DNA of 36,303 nt. Origin: Curvibacter sp. GWA2_64_110. GTDB taxonomy: Bacteria > Pseudomonadota > Gammaproteobacteria > Burkholderiales > Burkholderiaceae_C. Position 1 is the stretch's first letter. Every line of letters starts with the position of its first letter. The notes beneath the pieces are model-generated. The model searched no databases. It worked only from the letters and a program-made list of their open reading frames with translations, and was not told the origin of the DNA. Below are positions 26,078 through 33,791 of the stretch, piece after piece. The position numbers and the translations under genes were made by a program. Where the stretch lies: positions 1-36,303 of the forward strand of contig MGPC01000016.1 in NCBI GenBank assembly GCA_001797315.1, in the 5' to 3' direction.

Positions 26078-27277
26078 ATGGCTGCTACGATCAACACGAA
26101 TATTGCGTCGCTGAACGCCCAGCGCAATCTGACCTCGTCGGCCAGCTCGCTGGCTACCTCCATGCAGCGCCTGTCCTCGGGCCTGCGTGTCAACAGCGCC
26201 AAGGACGACGCGGCCGGTCTGGCCATCGCCGAGCGCATGAACACCCAGGCCAAAGGTCTGAACGTCGCCGCCCGTAACGCCAATGACGGCATCTCGCTGG
26301 CGCAGACGGCTGAAGGCGCCCTGGGCAAGGTCGGCGACATGCTGCAGCGCATGCGTGAACTGGCCGTGCAGTCCGGCAATTCCACCAACAGCCCGGCTGA
26401 CCGCATCGCCCTGCAGGCTGAAGTATCCCAATTGCGCGACGAAATCGACCGCGTTGCCAAGCAAACCACCTTCAACAACCAGAAGATTCTGGACGGCACC
26501 TTTGCCGGCGCCGTGTTCCAGATCGGCGCCAACTCGGGTGACACGGTGTCGGTGGGTGCACTGACCAATGCCACCGCGCAAGGCCTGTCCAGGATTGACT
26601 ACGCCTTCGATGCCAGCACCAACACCGGCATTGCCGCCTCGGCCATCACCACCCTGACGGCCATCACCACTGGCACACTGAGCATCTCGATCACCGGTGG
26701 CACCTCGTACGATGTCGGCGCCATCAGTGCCGCCACGACCGGCGACGAGCGGCTGGGCCAGGTGATCGAGGCGATCAACCGCAAGACACCCGACACCGGC
26801 GTCACCGCCTACCTGGCCAAGGCCACCGACGGCAGCTACTCGGTCGAGCTGTATTCTTCTTCCCTCACCACCTCCGGCGTTGCCGCCGTCGCCACACTGG
26901 CCGGCTTCAGCACCGCGACCACGGGCGTGGCCGCGACGACACTGGCGGCAACCAGCGGCACCGGGGTTGACACCCTGTCGGTCAGCACCCAAGGCAGCGC
27001 CTGGCTGGCACTGAAGAAAGTCGACTCGGCCATCGACCAGATCAACACTTCGCGCGCCATGCTGGGCGCCATGCAGAGCCGCTTCGAGAGCGCGATCTCC
27101 AACATCGACATCCAGGTCGAGAACCTGTCCGCCTCGCGCGGCCGCATCGTTGATGCGGACTTCGCCAAGGAAACCGCCAACCTGTCGCGCACGCAAATCC
27201 TGCAGCAAGCCGGCATGGCGATGGTGGCGCAGGCCAACCAGCTGCCGCAAGGCGTCCTGGCGCTGCTGAAGGGCTAA
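26078..27277 (+). CDS. Flagellin, second copy (divergent)
   Basis: 399 residues with the same layout as the first flagellin: D0/D1 N-terminus beginning MAATINTNIASLNAQ, variable centre (about 165-295) with a flagellin_IN motif ([17 protein letters not shown]), and a C-terminus ending [11 protein letters not shown]. It differs from copy 1 mainly in the centre and in many synonymous codons at the 3' end, but not over 26135-26373. AAAGGAG lies 7 bases before ATG 26078. I found no clear sigma28 or sigma70 promoter upstream. A GTCAGC/GCTGAC hairpin lies at about 26014-26032 in the leader. A strong terminator follows. Two-flagellin filaments or alternative expression are both possible. Confidence 0.95.
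   Translation: MAATINTNIASLNAQRNLTSSASSLATSMQRLSSGLRVNSAKDDAAGLAIAERMNTQAKGLNVAARNANDGISLAQTAEGALGKVGDMLQRMRELAVQSGNSTNSPADRIALQAEVSQLRDEIDRVAKQTTFNNQKILDGTFAGAVFQIGANSGDTVSVGALTNATAQGLSRIDYAFDASTNTGIAASAITTLTAITTGTLSISITGGTSYDVGAISAATTGDERLGQVIEAINRKTPDTGVTAYLAKATDGSYSVELYSSSLTTSGVAAVATLAGFSTATTGVAATTLAATSGTGVDTLSVSTQGSAWLALKKVDSAIDQINTSRAMLGAMQSRFESAISNIDIQVENLSASRGRIVDADFAKETANLSRTQILQQAGMAMVAQANQLPQGVLALLKG
26135..26373 (+). repeat. Right arm of a 239-bp perfect inverted repeat (flagellin 5' region)
   Basis: Identical in reverse complement to 25484-25722 by direct base comparison. The spacer 25723-26134 carries the first 18-19 codons of both flagellins, both ribosome sites, the sigma28 promoter and the palindromes. 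Confidence 0.95.
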
Positions 27278-27300
27278 ATCGCTCCAGTCGCATCCCAGGG

Positions 27301-27338
27301 GGACGCATTGGTGATGGGTCATCAATGCGTCCTTTTTT
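27301..27338 (+). terminator. Intrinsic terminator of the second flagellin gene
   Basis: GGACGCATTG (27301-27310) pairs perfectly with CAATGCGTCC (27323-27332), with an inner GATG/TCAT-like pairing in the loop, and TTTTTT follows directly at 27333-27338. It starts 24 bases after the stop codon and is the clearest terminator in the window. Confidence 0.92.
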
Positions 27339-27434
27339 CATCCTGCCCATGGTCGTGCCGGGTCAAGGCCTGCTCACGCCGGCTCTGGCCGCAGCGCTCA
27401 ACTATCATCCAAGCTCAACCTGACCGGAGAGATC

Positions 27435-28283
27435 ATGCGTCAAGGCACCTTGCTCAGCGAAGCCCAGATCGCGGAATTCAGGCGCAACGGCGTCCTGATC
27501 CTGAACGGCTTCTACGATCTGGAGCACGACATTGCCCCGATCCAGCAGGCCATCTACGACCTGATCGGTCTGCTGATCGCGAAATACAAGCTCCCGATCA
27601 GCCGACCGGCTTTTTCCCCGGCCACGTTTGATGCCGGCTACCAGCAACTGATCGCCATCAACCGTGCCTACGGCGCCGAAATCTACGATGCCGTCAAGCA
27701 GATTCCGGCCTTCGCGCGGCTGGTCGCGCATCCGCGGCATGACCAGTTGTTTGCCGAACTGCGGCCCGGCTCATTCCCCGCCGTCGCGGCCGGCGGCTAC
27801 GGCATCCGCATCGACAACCCGAACGAAGACCGTTTCCGGGCCAATTGGCACCAGGAATACCCGGCCCAATTGCGCAGCCTCGATGGCCTGGTGTATTGGA
27901 GCCCGCTGGTTGCCGTGACAGAGGACATGGGACCGGTCGAGTTCTGTCCCGGCTCGCAGGTCGAAGGCCCGGTGCCGGTCCATACCCGCGATCCGCACAA
28001 CCCGGAAAAAACAGGCGCTTATTCTTTAACGCTCAAGGGCGAAGAAGCCCTGTTGCGCAAATATCCGCATGTCAGCCCCCTGACATCGCCCGGCGACCTG
28101 GTCGTGATCGACTTTCTCGTGCTGCATGCATCCGGCCACAACCGCAGCCAGCGCTCGCGCTGGACCATGCAGCTGCGCTACTTCAATTTCCTTGAACCCA
28201 CCGGCCAATCTCATGGCTGGCGCGGCTCGTATGCCGCCGGGGTCGATTTCCGCACCATTCACCCGGAACTCTGTGCCGACTAG
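27435..28283 (+). CDS. Phytanoyl-CoA dioxygenase (PhyH) family oxygenase
   Basis: 282 residues, soluble. The family is Fe(II)/2-oxoglutarate oxygenases. Candidate metal ligands are the His and Glu of NWHQEYPA (about 136-138) and the His of FLVLHASGHN (about 226), with the 2-oxoglutarate-binding Arg in SQRSRW about 10 residues later. The first acidic ligand is Glu, where PhyH itself has Asp. GPVEFCPGSQVEGP is the usual loop before the second half. Substrate unknown; in this setting hydroxylation of an activated sugar or of an acyl group on it is plausible. GGAGA lies just before ATG 27435. It is the first gene of a five-gene plus-strand operon. Confidence 0.8.
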   Translation: MRQGTLLSEAQIAEFRRNGVLILNGFYDLEHDIAPIQQAIYDLIGLLIAKYKLPISRPAFSPATFDAGYQQLIAINRAYGAEIYDAVKQIPAFARLVAHPRHDQLFAELRPGSFPAVAAGGYGIRIDNPNEDRFRANWHQEYPAQLRSLDGLVYWSPLVAVTEDMGPVEFCPGSQVEGPVPVHTRDPHNPEKTGAYSLTLKGEEALLRKYPHVSPLTSPGDLVVIDFLVLHASGHNRSQRSRWTMQLRYFNFLEPTGQSHGWRGSYAAGVDFRTIHPELCAD

Positions 28284-28286
28284 GAG

Positions 28287-29450
28287 ATGAGCACCTTGAA
28301 CTGCAATCTGTGCGGCACCCCGCTGGACGACAAGATCTACGACTCGGGCAACGCCAAATCCCTGACCTCACTGTGCACTGTGCACGCGGGCCGGACGCAG
28401 GTCTATGTCTGTCATGGCTGCGCCCATGTGCAAAGCGTGGCCATGGACGACATTGATGCCTACTACGACGACAGCTACGACATCCTGGTCGACAGCGAGG
28501 AAGAAGACCAGATCTACGAAGTGGTGGCGGGCCAGAAGGTCTACCGCACGGAACACCAGGTCCGCGTCCTGCGCGACAAGATCGCGCTGTCATCGGGCAT
28601 GAAAATCCTTGACTATGGTTGCGCCAAGAGCGCCACCATGCGCACGCTGGCCGGCCTGACGCCCGGACTGGAAGTCCACCTGTTCGATGTCAGCGACCGC
28701 TATCGCCCGTTCTGGGATAAGTTCATTCCCCCAGAGCGCGGTGCGACTTATGAAACACCAGCCGCCTGGACCGGCCGCTTCGACGCCGTCACCTCATTCT
28801 TCTCGCTGGAACATATGGCGCAACCGCAGGACGCCCTGCGCAAGATTGCGGCCCTGCTCAAACCCGGCGGCATCTTCTACGGCATCGTGCCGAACGTCTT
28901 TGCCAACACGGCCGACATGATTGTGGTCGATCATGTCAACCATTTCACCCGGCCCTCACTGGCCTACCTGCTGCGCGCCAACGGCTTCGAGGTCCAGGAC
29001 ATCAGCGACAGCGCCCACCGGGGCGCCCTGGTCTTCGTGGCCCGCAAGCTGGCCCAACCTGTCGGCATTCAGGCCCCGGGGCGTGATGAAGTTCAGGTAA
29101 TTGCCGAAAGCGCCCACGCCATCGCCGATTTCTGGCAGAAGGCCGGCTCGCGGGTGCAGGCCTTCGAGCAGACTCTGGCCGCCGATACCCCGGTTGCGCT
29201 CTATGGCGCCGGTTTCTACGGCACCTTCATCGCCTCCTGGCTGAAAAGCCCGCAGCGAATTCGCTGCGTGATCGACCAGAATCCTTTTCTGCAAGGACAC
29301 CCGCTCCATGGTGCACCGGTGGTCGCCCCGGCCGATTTGCCGGTCGACATCGGCGTCATGCTGGTGGGCCTGAATCCGGCCCACGCACGGCAGGTGATGG
29401 ACGACATCGCCGCCTTTGCCGGCCGGTCGCTGAACTATTTCTATCTGTAA
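28287..29450 (+). CDS. Three-domain SAM methyltransferase (C-methyltransferase type)
   Basis: 387 residues. An N-terminal zinc-type module (CNLCG, later CHGCAHVQ), a Rossmann SAM-binding domain (KILDYGCAKSATMRTL near 108, FSLEHMAQPQDALRKI, LLKPGGIFYGIVP) and a C-terminal Rossmann-like domain (VALYGAGFYGTFIASW near 299). The layout matches sugar C-methyltransferases of the NovU/TylCIII kind, though the SAM motif is unusual (GCAKS). It may act on an NDP-sugar or an acyl side chain. ATG 28287 touches the AGGAG immediately before it; TTG at 28296, three codons in, has better spacing and could be the true start. It lies 3 bases after the oxygenase gene. Confidence 0.82.
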   Translation: MSTLNCNLCGTPLDDKIYDSGNAKSLTSLCTVHAGRTQVYVCHGCAHVQSVAMDDIDAYYDDSYDILVDSEEEDQIYEVVAGQKVYRTEHQVRVLRDKIALSSGMKILDYGCAKSATMRTLAGLTPGLEVHLFDVSDRYRPFWDKFIPPERGATYETPAAWTGRFDAVTSFFSLEHMAQPQDALRKIAALLKPGGIFYGIVPNVFANTADMIVVDHVNHFTRPSLAYLLRANGFEVQDISDSAHRGALVFVARKLAQPVGIQAPGRDEVQVIAESAHAIADFWQKAGSRVQAFEQTLAADTPVALYGAGFYGTFIASWLKSPQRIRCVIDQNPFLQGHPLHGAPVVAPADLPVDIGVMLVGLNPAHARQVMDDIAAFAGRSLNYFYL

Positions 29451-29458
29451 GGCACGGC

Positions 29459-29974
29459 ATGCTGATCGGCAACAAAGTCGTTTTGCGGGCCTGGGCCCAG
29501 GAGGATCTGCCGGCACTGCAGGCACTGCGCAACGATTTTCCGCTGCAGCGCCAGCTGATGGCGCAGCCCAAGGGCAACTCGCTGGAACAGGTCCGCGCCT
29601 GGCTGAATGCACGCACCCAGGCGGCCGACGCCGTGTTTTTCATCATCGCAGACAAGACCAGCAACCAGGCCCTGGGCTACGTCCAGTTGCTGGACCTCAA
29701 CCCGCTGCATGGCACGGGTCGGCTGGGCATCTGCATCGGCCCCCAGGCCCAGGGCCGGGGCTGCGGCGGCGAAACGCTGTCCCTGCTGGCAAGCTACGTG
29801 CAGGACGTGTTCGGGCTGCGCAAGATCCTGCTGGAGGTGTTGGCCAACAACCAGGGCGCCATCCGCCTCTACCTGCGCCACGGCTACCGCGAGGTGGGGC
29901 GCTGGCTGCAGCACTTCCACACCGGCAACGGCTACGCCGATGTCGTCATCATGGAAAAACTGCTGACAGCATGA
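29459..29974 (+). CDS. GNAT-family N-acetyltransferase
   Basis: 171 residues with a complete GNAT fold: N-terminal LRAWAQEDLPALQALRND, the acetyl-CoA-binding region IGPQAQGRGCGGETL (motif Q/R-x-x-G-x-G/A) and the C-terminal NNQGAIRLYLRHGYREVG. It is RimJ/RimL-like, the group that includes sugar N-acetyltransferases such as PseH. In this operon it probably acylates an amino sugar, possibly the product of the aminotransferase at 31456-32571. AAGG lies about 7 bases before ATG 29459; the stop overlaps the next gene (ATGA). Confidence 0.86.
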   Translation: MLIGNKVVLRAWAQEDLPALQALRNDFPLQRQLMAQPKGNSLEQVRAWLNARTQAADAVFFIIADKTSNQALGYVQLLDLNPLHGTGRLGICIGPQAQGRGCGGETLSLLASYVQDVFGLRKILLEVLANNQGAIRLYLRHGYREVGRWLQHFHTGNGYADVVIMEKLLTA

Positions 29975-30690
29975 AAGTGGTCATCTCCCAGCCGATGTTC
30001 TTCCCCTGGGTGGGGATGTTCGAGCAGATCCGGCTAGCGGATGTCTACGTCCACTACGGCGACGTGCAGTTTTCCAAGGGCAGCTTCACCAATCGCGTGC
30101 AGATCAAGACGGCGCAGGGCATCAAATGGCTCACCGTGCCGCTGCAGCAGGTTTCGCTCGGGCAGTCGATCGACGAGGTTCGCCTCGACACCCGAACCGA
30201 CTGGCGGCGGCAACATGTGGACCAGCTGAAACAGGCCTATGCAGCGGCCCCCTATCGCAAGGACATGCTGGCGCTGGTGGATTCGGTCTATGCGCAGTCG
30301 CAGGCCTCCATCGGCCACTTGAGTCGGCATTCGATGGAAGCATGCTGCCGCTATTACGGGCTCGATGGCGGCCGCCGCTTCGTCGAAGTGGAACAGCTGG
30401 GTATCGCCGGCGCCAGCAGCCAGCGGGTGCGGGACATTGTCCTGGCTGTTGGCGGCACCCGCTACATCACCGGCCACGGCGCCCGTAACTACCTGGACCA
30501 TCAGTTGTTCGAGGATGCCGGCATCCGTGTCGAGTACATGGACTACGAGAAACGACCCTATCCGCAACTGCATGGCGAGTTCACGCCCTATGTGTCGCTG
30601 CTGGACTTGATCGCCAACACCGGTCCCGCAGGAATTGATTGCCTCTGTTCAGGAACCAGCTACTGGAAGGAATTTTTGAAAAATGAATGA
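29971..30690 (+). CDS. WbqC-like family protein
   Basis: 239 residues. The N-terminus VVISQPMFFPWVGMFEQI, then DVYVHYGDVQFSKGSFTNRVQIK in parts, are hallmarks of the WbqC family, which is found in O-antigen and other glycan loci and whose biochemical role is not settled. Further conserved parts are RYITGHGARNYLD and YMDYEKRPYPQLHG. No membrane segment is seen. It overlaps the acetyltransferase gene by 4 bases and the next gene by 8 bases. Confidence 0.85.
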   Translation: MKVVISQPMFFPWVGMFEQIRLADVYVHYGDVQFSKGSFTNRVQIKTAQGIKWLTVPLQQVSLGQSIDEVRLDTRTDWRRQHVDQLKQAYAAAPYRKDMLALVDSVYAQSQASIGHLSRHSMEACCRYYGLDGGRRFVEVEQLGIAGASSQRVRDIVLAVGGTRYITGHGARNYLDHQLFEDAGIRVEYMDYEKRPYPQLHGEFTPYVSLLDLIANTGPAGIDCLCSGTSYWKEFLKNE

Positions 30691-31417
30691 AATCGACAAA
30701 TTCAAGGAAGAGGTTCGCGCCAACATCCGCGGCCTGATGGACGACCACGACGTGCAGGCGCTGTCGCGCATCTGGGTGCGGGAAATCGCACGCCACAAGT
30801 ACGCCTACAACTTCTCCTGGATGGGACGTCCCATCATCCAGTTCCCGCAGGACATGCTGGCGATGCAGGAGATCATCTGGGCCACCAAGCCGGACCTGAT
30901 CATCGAAACCGGCATCGCCCATGGTGGCTCGCTGATCTACTACGCTTCGCTGATGGAGATGATGCAGCTCGACGGCTACGTGCTGGGCATCGACATCGAT
31001 ATCCGGGCCCACAACCGGGCCGAGATCGAAGCCCACCCGATGCACAAGCGCATCCAGATGATCCAGGGCTCCTCGATCGCCGCGGATACCGTGGCGCAAG
31101 TGGCCCAGCACGTCAAGGGCAAGAAGAGCGTGCTGGTCATTCTCGACTCCAACCACACGCACGAGCATGTGCAGCAGGAACTCAGACACTACGCTCCCTT
31201 CGTGACGAAGGACAACTACCTGGTGGTGTTTGACACCCTGGTGGAAGACATGCCGGACGACCTGATCCAGGACCGTCCCTGGGGCAAGGGCAACAACCCG
31301 AAAACCGCAGTGCGCGAGTTCCTGAAGTCGAACGATCAGTTCGAGATCGACAAGGCCATCGAAGCCAAGATTCTGATCACCGTCGCACCCGACGGCTATC
31401 TGAAGCGCGTGCGCTGA
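30683..31417 (+). CDS. CmcI / cephalosporin hydroxylase-family protein (probable SAM-dependent methyltransferase)
   Basis: 244 residues. The SAM-binding-like region LIIETGIAHGGSLIYYAS (about 72-90) is followed by VLGIDIDIRAHNR, VLVILDSNHTHEHV and a metal-binding-type Asp/His cluster, as in CmcI and rhamnosyl O-methyltransferases. A likely role is O-methylation of a sugar, but the family also holds proteins named as hydroxylases, so the reaction is uncertain. AAGGAA lies about 10 bases before ATG 30683. Last gene of the plus-strand glycan operon; a hairpin follows. Confidence 0.82.
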   Translation: MNEIDKFKEEVRANIRGLMDDHDVQALSRIWVREIARHKYAYNFSWMGRPIIQFPQDMLAMQEIIWATKPDLIIETGIAHGGSLIYYASLMEMMQLDGYVLGIDIDIRAHNRAEIEAHPMHKRIQMIQGSSIAADTVAQVAQHVKGKKSVLVILDSNHTHEHVQQELRHYAPFVTKDNYLVVFDTLVEDMPDDLIQDRPWGKGNNPKTAVREFLKSNDQFEIDKAIEAKILITVAPDGYLKRVR

Positions 31418-31423
31418 ACACGG

Positions 31424-31445
31424 GCCAGCCCTCTCGCGGGCTGGC
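31424..31445. terminator. Bidirectional hairpin between the two converging glycan operons
   Basis: GCCAGCCC and GGGCTGGC form a perfect 8-bp GC-rich stem around a 6-base loop, in the 38-base gap between two converging genes. No T run lies on either side, so it is probably a factor-aided or weak terminator serving both strands. Confidence 0.55.
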
Positions 31446-31455
31446 GCCTCGCCTC

Positions 31456-32571
31456 TTAACTGGCGCAGGTCGCGAGCTGCCGCACGACCGCTGCCACGCG
31501 CTCGATCTCCGGCGCCGTCATGTCGTGGTAGCTCGGCAGGTTGATGGCACGCCCTGGAATGCCCCAGGCCAATTGATTGGTCGGGCAGTCTTCGAACATC
31601 GGCAGGCTTGACAAGGGGTGGAAGAACACCCGCGCGTCGACGTTCTCCGCCGCGAACGCCTGTTGCAAGGCCTCGCGCGTCACCCCGGTTTCGGCATCGA
31701 ACACCACCGTCGGCATCCAGGCCCCGTTGACCATGCCGGACGGCTCCGGATTGAGGTGCACGCCGGGCAATCCTTGCAGCAGTTGCCGATAGGTCTGGAA
31801 AATCTCGCGCTTGCGCGCGATCAGCGCATCGATGCGCTCGACCTGCGCGCAGCCGATGGCCGCCTGCAGATTCGACATCTTGTACTTGTAGCCCACCACA
31901 TCGGGCCAGAACTGCCTGGTCTGGCCGCGGGCACGACCATGGTTGGACAGGGTCAGCACGCGCTCGTACAGCGCCGGATCCTGCGTCACGAACATGCCAC
32001 CTTCGCCGGTAGTCAGGGTCTTGGTGCCATGGAAGGAAAAACTGCCGAACACGCCCATGCTGCCGGCGTGGCGGCCGCGGTGCTGCGAGCCGATGGCCTC
32101 GGCCGCATCCTCGATCACCGGGATGCCGCGGCGCCGCCCCAAGTCCAGCAGGGCATCCATGTCGCACAGGTTGCCGTACAGGTGCACCGCCAGGATGGCC
32201 TTGGTGCGCGGCGTGATGGCCGCCTCGGCGGCAGCCGGATCGATGCACCAGCTGTCAGGCCGGATATCAACGAACACCGGACGTGCCCCGAGGTGCACGA
32301 TGGGTGCCGCCGAGGCGATCCAGTTGGTGTCGGCCATGATGACCTCGTCGCCCGGGCCGATGCCCAGCGCCGCCATGCCCATATGCAGCGCCCCGGTGCA
32401 GCTGGAGGTGGCGATCGCATGCGCCACGCCCAGATGGGCGGCGAACTGCTGCTCGAAGCGGTTGATGTACTCATAGCAGCGCTCGCCCCAGCCGTTTTGC
32501 GCGGCGTCGGTGGCATAAGCGACTTCGCGCTCGGTGATGGACGGCTTGGTGTACAGAATGCGCGGTTTCAT
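31456..32571 (-). CDS. DegT/DnrJ/EryC1/StrS sugar aminotransferase
   Basis: 371 residues, fold type I PLP enzyme. FSFHGTKTLTTGEGGMFV holds the PLP-binding Lys, so this is a true aminotransferase, not an RfbH-type dehydratase, which has His there. Other family parts are SCTGALHMGMAALGIGPGDEVIM, cited here as SCTGALHMGMAALGIG, and VIEDAAEAIGS. It resembles perosamine/viosamine synthases, which aminate C4 of a nucleotide 4-keto-6-deoxyhexose. With rfbF and rfbG upstream, the expected substrate is a CDP-4-keto-6-deoxy sugar. ATG 32571 overlaps the preceding stop (ATGA) and has no clear ribosome site, so translation is probably coupled. Confidence 0.9.
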   Translation of the reverse strand: MKPRILYTKPSITEREVAYATDAAQNGWGERCYEYINRFEQQFAAHLGVAHAIATSSCTGALHMGMAALGIGPGDEVIMADTNWIASAAPIVHLGARPVFVDIRPDSWCIDPAAAEAAITPRTKAILAVHLYGNLCDMDALLDLGRRRGIPVIEDAAEAIGSQHRGRHAGSMGVFGSFSFHGTKTLTTGEGGMFVTQDPALYERVLTLSNHGRARGQTRQFWPDVVGYKYKMSNLQAAIGCAQVERIDALIARKREIFQTYRQLLQGLPGVHLNPEPSGMVNGAWMPTVVFDAETGVTREALQQAFAAENVDARVFFHPLSSLPMFEDCPTNQLAWGIPGRAINLPSYHDMTAPEIERVAAVVRQLATCAS

Positions 32572-33791
32572 AGCAATTGCAGCGTGGGGACGGCCGTCAC
32601 GAACTGGCCACCCCACTCGCGGATATAGGCCAGCTGGCTGGTGATTTCCTCGCGCAGGTTCCACGGCAGGATCAGCACACGGTTCGGCCGGTCAGCCTTG
32701 AGGTGTGCCTCGTTGACGATCGGGATGCGGCTGCCCGGCATGCAGTGCGCCTGCTTGGCCGGGTTCAAATCCACCACGTAGGGCAGCAGGTCCGGGCGCA
32801 CGCCGGCGAAATTCAGCAGCGTGTTGCCCTTGGCGGCCGCACCGTAAGCCGCGACCTTGAGACCGTCGCGCTGTGCTTGCAATAAAAACAATAGCAGCTC
32901 GCGCTTGATCCGCAAGGCTTCGGACTGGAAATTGGCATAAAAATCGGGGCCATTCATACCGGCCGACTGCTCAATCGCCAGCAGTTCGGCCACGGCGGGT
33001 GCAGGGGTGTGCAGACCACCTTGGCGCTGGGCATAGACGCGCAGGCTGCCGCCGTGGGTCGGCAACTGCTCGACATCGATCACCTGCAGTCCGTTGGCTG
33101 CAAAGATGCGCTGCACGCTGCCCAGCGACAGGTAGGAATAGTGCTCGTGGTAGGCGGTGTCGAACTGGCACTCGCGCACCATGCGCAACAGGTGCGGGAA
33201 CTCGAATGTCGCCACCCCGGTCGACTTGAGCAGGATGGCAAAACCGGCCACGAAGTCGTTGATGTCGGGCACGTGGGCCAGCACGTTGTTGGCCGCCATC
33301 AGGTCGGCCTGCCGCCCCTGCGCCGCCAGCTCGCGCGCCAGCTCGACGCCGAAGAAGCGCTCGACAATCTCGATGCCCTTGGCACGCGCGGCGACTGCCG
33401 TGCTGGTGGTCGGTTCGATGCCGTAGCAAGGCACACCGGCCTGCTGCACATACTGCAAGAGGTAACCATCGTTGGCCGCCACCTCGACCACACAGCTCTG
33501 CGGCCCCAGGCCGAAGCGCTGCTGCATCGCCTGCACATAGGCCCGCACATGGCGCAGCCAGGAACTGGAGAAAGAGCTGAAGTAGGCGTAGTCGGCGCTG
33601 AACAGGGCTTCGCGACCGGCGTGGTCTTCCGTCTGCACCAGCCAGCACTGGTCGCACACCAGCAGACGTAGCGGGTACCAGACCTCGGGCGCATTCAGCG
33701 CCGCCGGCGTCAGGTAGGCATTGGAGGGCGGCGCACTGCCCAGGTCGAGAAACGGCCGGTGCAATTCCGACCCGCAATGGCGGCACTTCAC
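32568..33791 (-). CDS. Three-domain SAM methyltransferase, probable NDP-sugar C-methyltransferase
   Basis: 407 residues. The N-terminal zinc module has CRHCG (C3, C6) and CDQCW about 45 residues on; the SAM domain has VVEVAANDGYLLQYV, NNVLAHVPDINDFV and EFPHLLRMV; the C-terminal module has VAAYGAAAKGNTLLNF. This is the architecture of C3-methyltransferases for nucleotide 4-keto-deoxysugars (TylCIII, NovU). Placed after a dehydratase and an epimerase it should add a methyl branch. GTG 33791 has AAGGAG 7 bases upstream and overlaps the rfbC-like stop (GTGA). A cluster of rare codons around 32879-32906 matches a dispersed repeat. Confidence 0.88.
   Translation of the reverse strand: MKCRHCGSELHRPFLDLGSAPPSNAYLTPAALNAPEVWYPLRLLVCDQCWLVQTEDHAGREALFSADYAYFSSFSSSWLRHVRAYVQAMQQRFGLGPQSCVVEVAANDGYLLQYVQQAGVPCYGIEPTTSTAVAARAKGIEIVERFFGVELARELAAQGRQADLMAANNVLAHVPDINDFVAGFAILLKSTGVATFEFPHLLRMVRECQFDTAYHEHYSYLSLGSVQRIFAANGLQVIDVEQLPTHGGSLRVYAQRQGGLHTPAPAVAELLAIEQSAGMNGPDFYANFQSEALRIKRELLLFLLQAQRDGLKVAAYGAAAKGNTLLNFAGVRPDLLPYVVDLNPAKQAHCMPGSRIPIVNEAHLKADRPNRVLILPWNLREEITSQLAYIREWGGQFVTAVPTLQLL
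32879..32906 (-). repeat. Coding sequence resembling the intergenic repeat at 22157
   Basis: The minus strand reads AAGCGCGAGCTGCTAT then TGTTTTTATTGC, similar to the repeat at 22157-22184. It encodes KRELLLFLLQ in the methyltransferase with codons (CTA, TTG, TTT, TTA) uncommon in this GC-rich window. No insertion is evident in the protein. Confidence 0.35.

Noticed and set aside
26000-27325. A 441-codon open frame on the minus strand across the second flagellin, and a 380-codon frame on the plus strand across the first (24655-25797)
   Set aside because: Both are shadows of flagellin codon bias: the frames are Gly/Gln/His-rich, lack plausible ribosome sites and mirror each other because the genes are paralogues.
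31456-32571. RfbH-type CDP-4-keto-6-deoxyglucose 3-dehydratase, expected after rfbF and rfbG in 3,6-dideoxyhexose loci
   Set aside because: The protein keeps the PLP-binding Lys in FHGTKTLTTGEGG and lacks an iron-sulfur cysteine set, so it is an aminotransferase.
31618-32628. A 336-codon plus-strand open frame opposite the aminotransferase gene
   Set aside because: It overlaps a clear DegT enzyme on the other strand and has the His/Gln/Gly-rich make-up of an antisense GC-rich frame.
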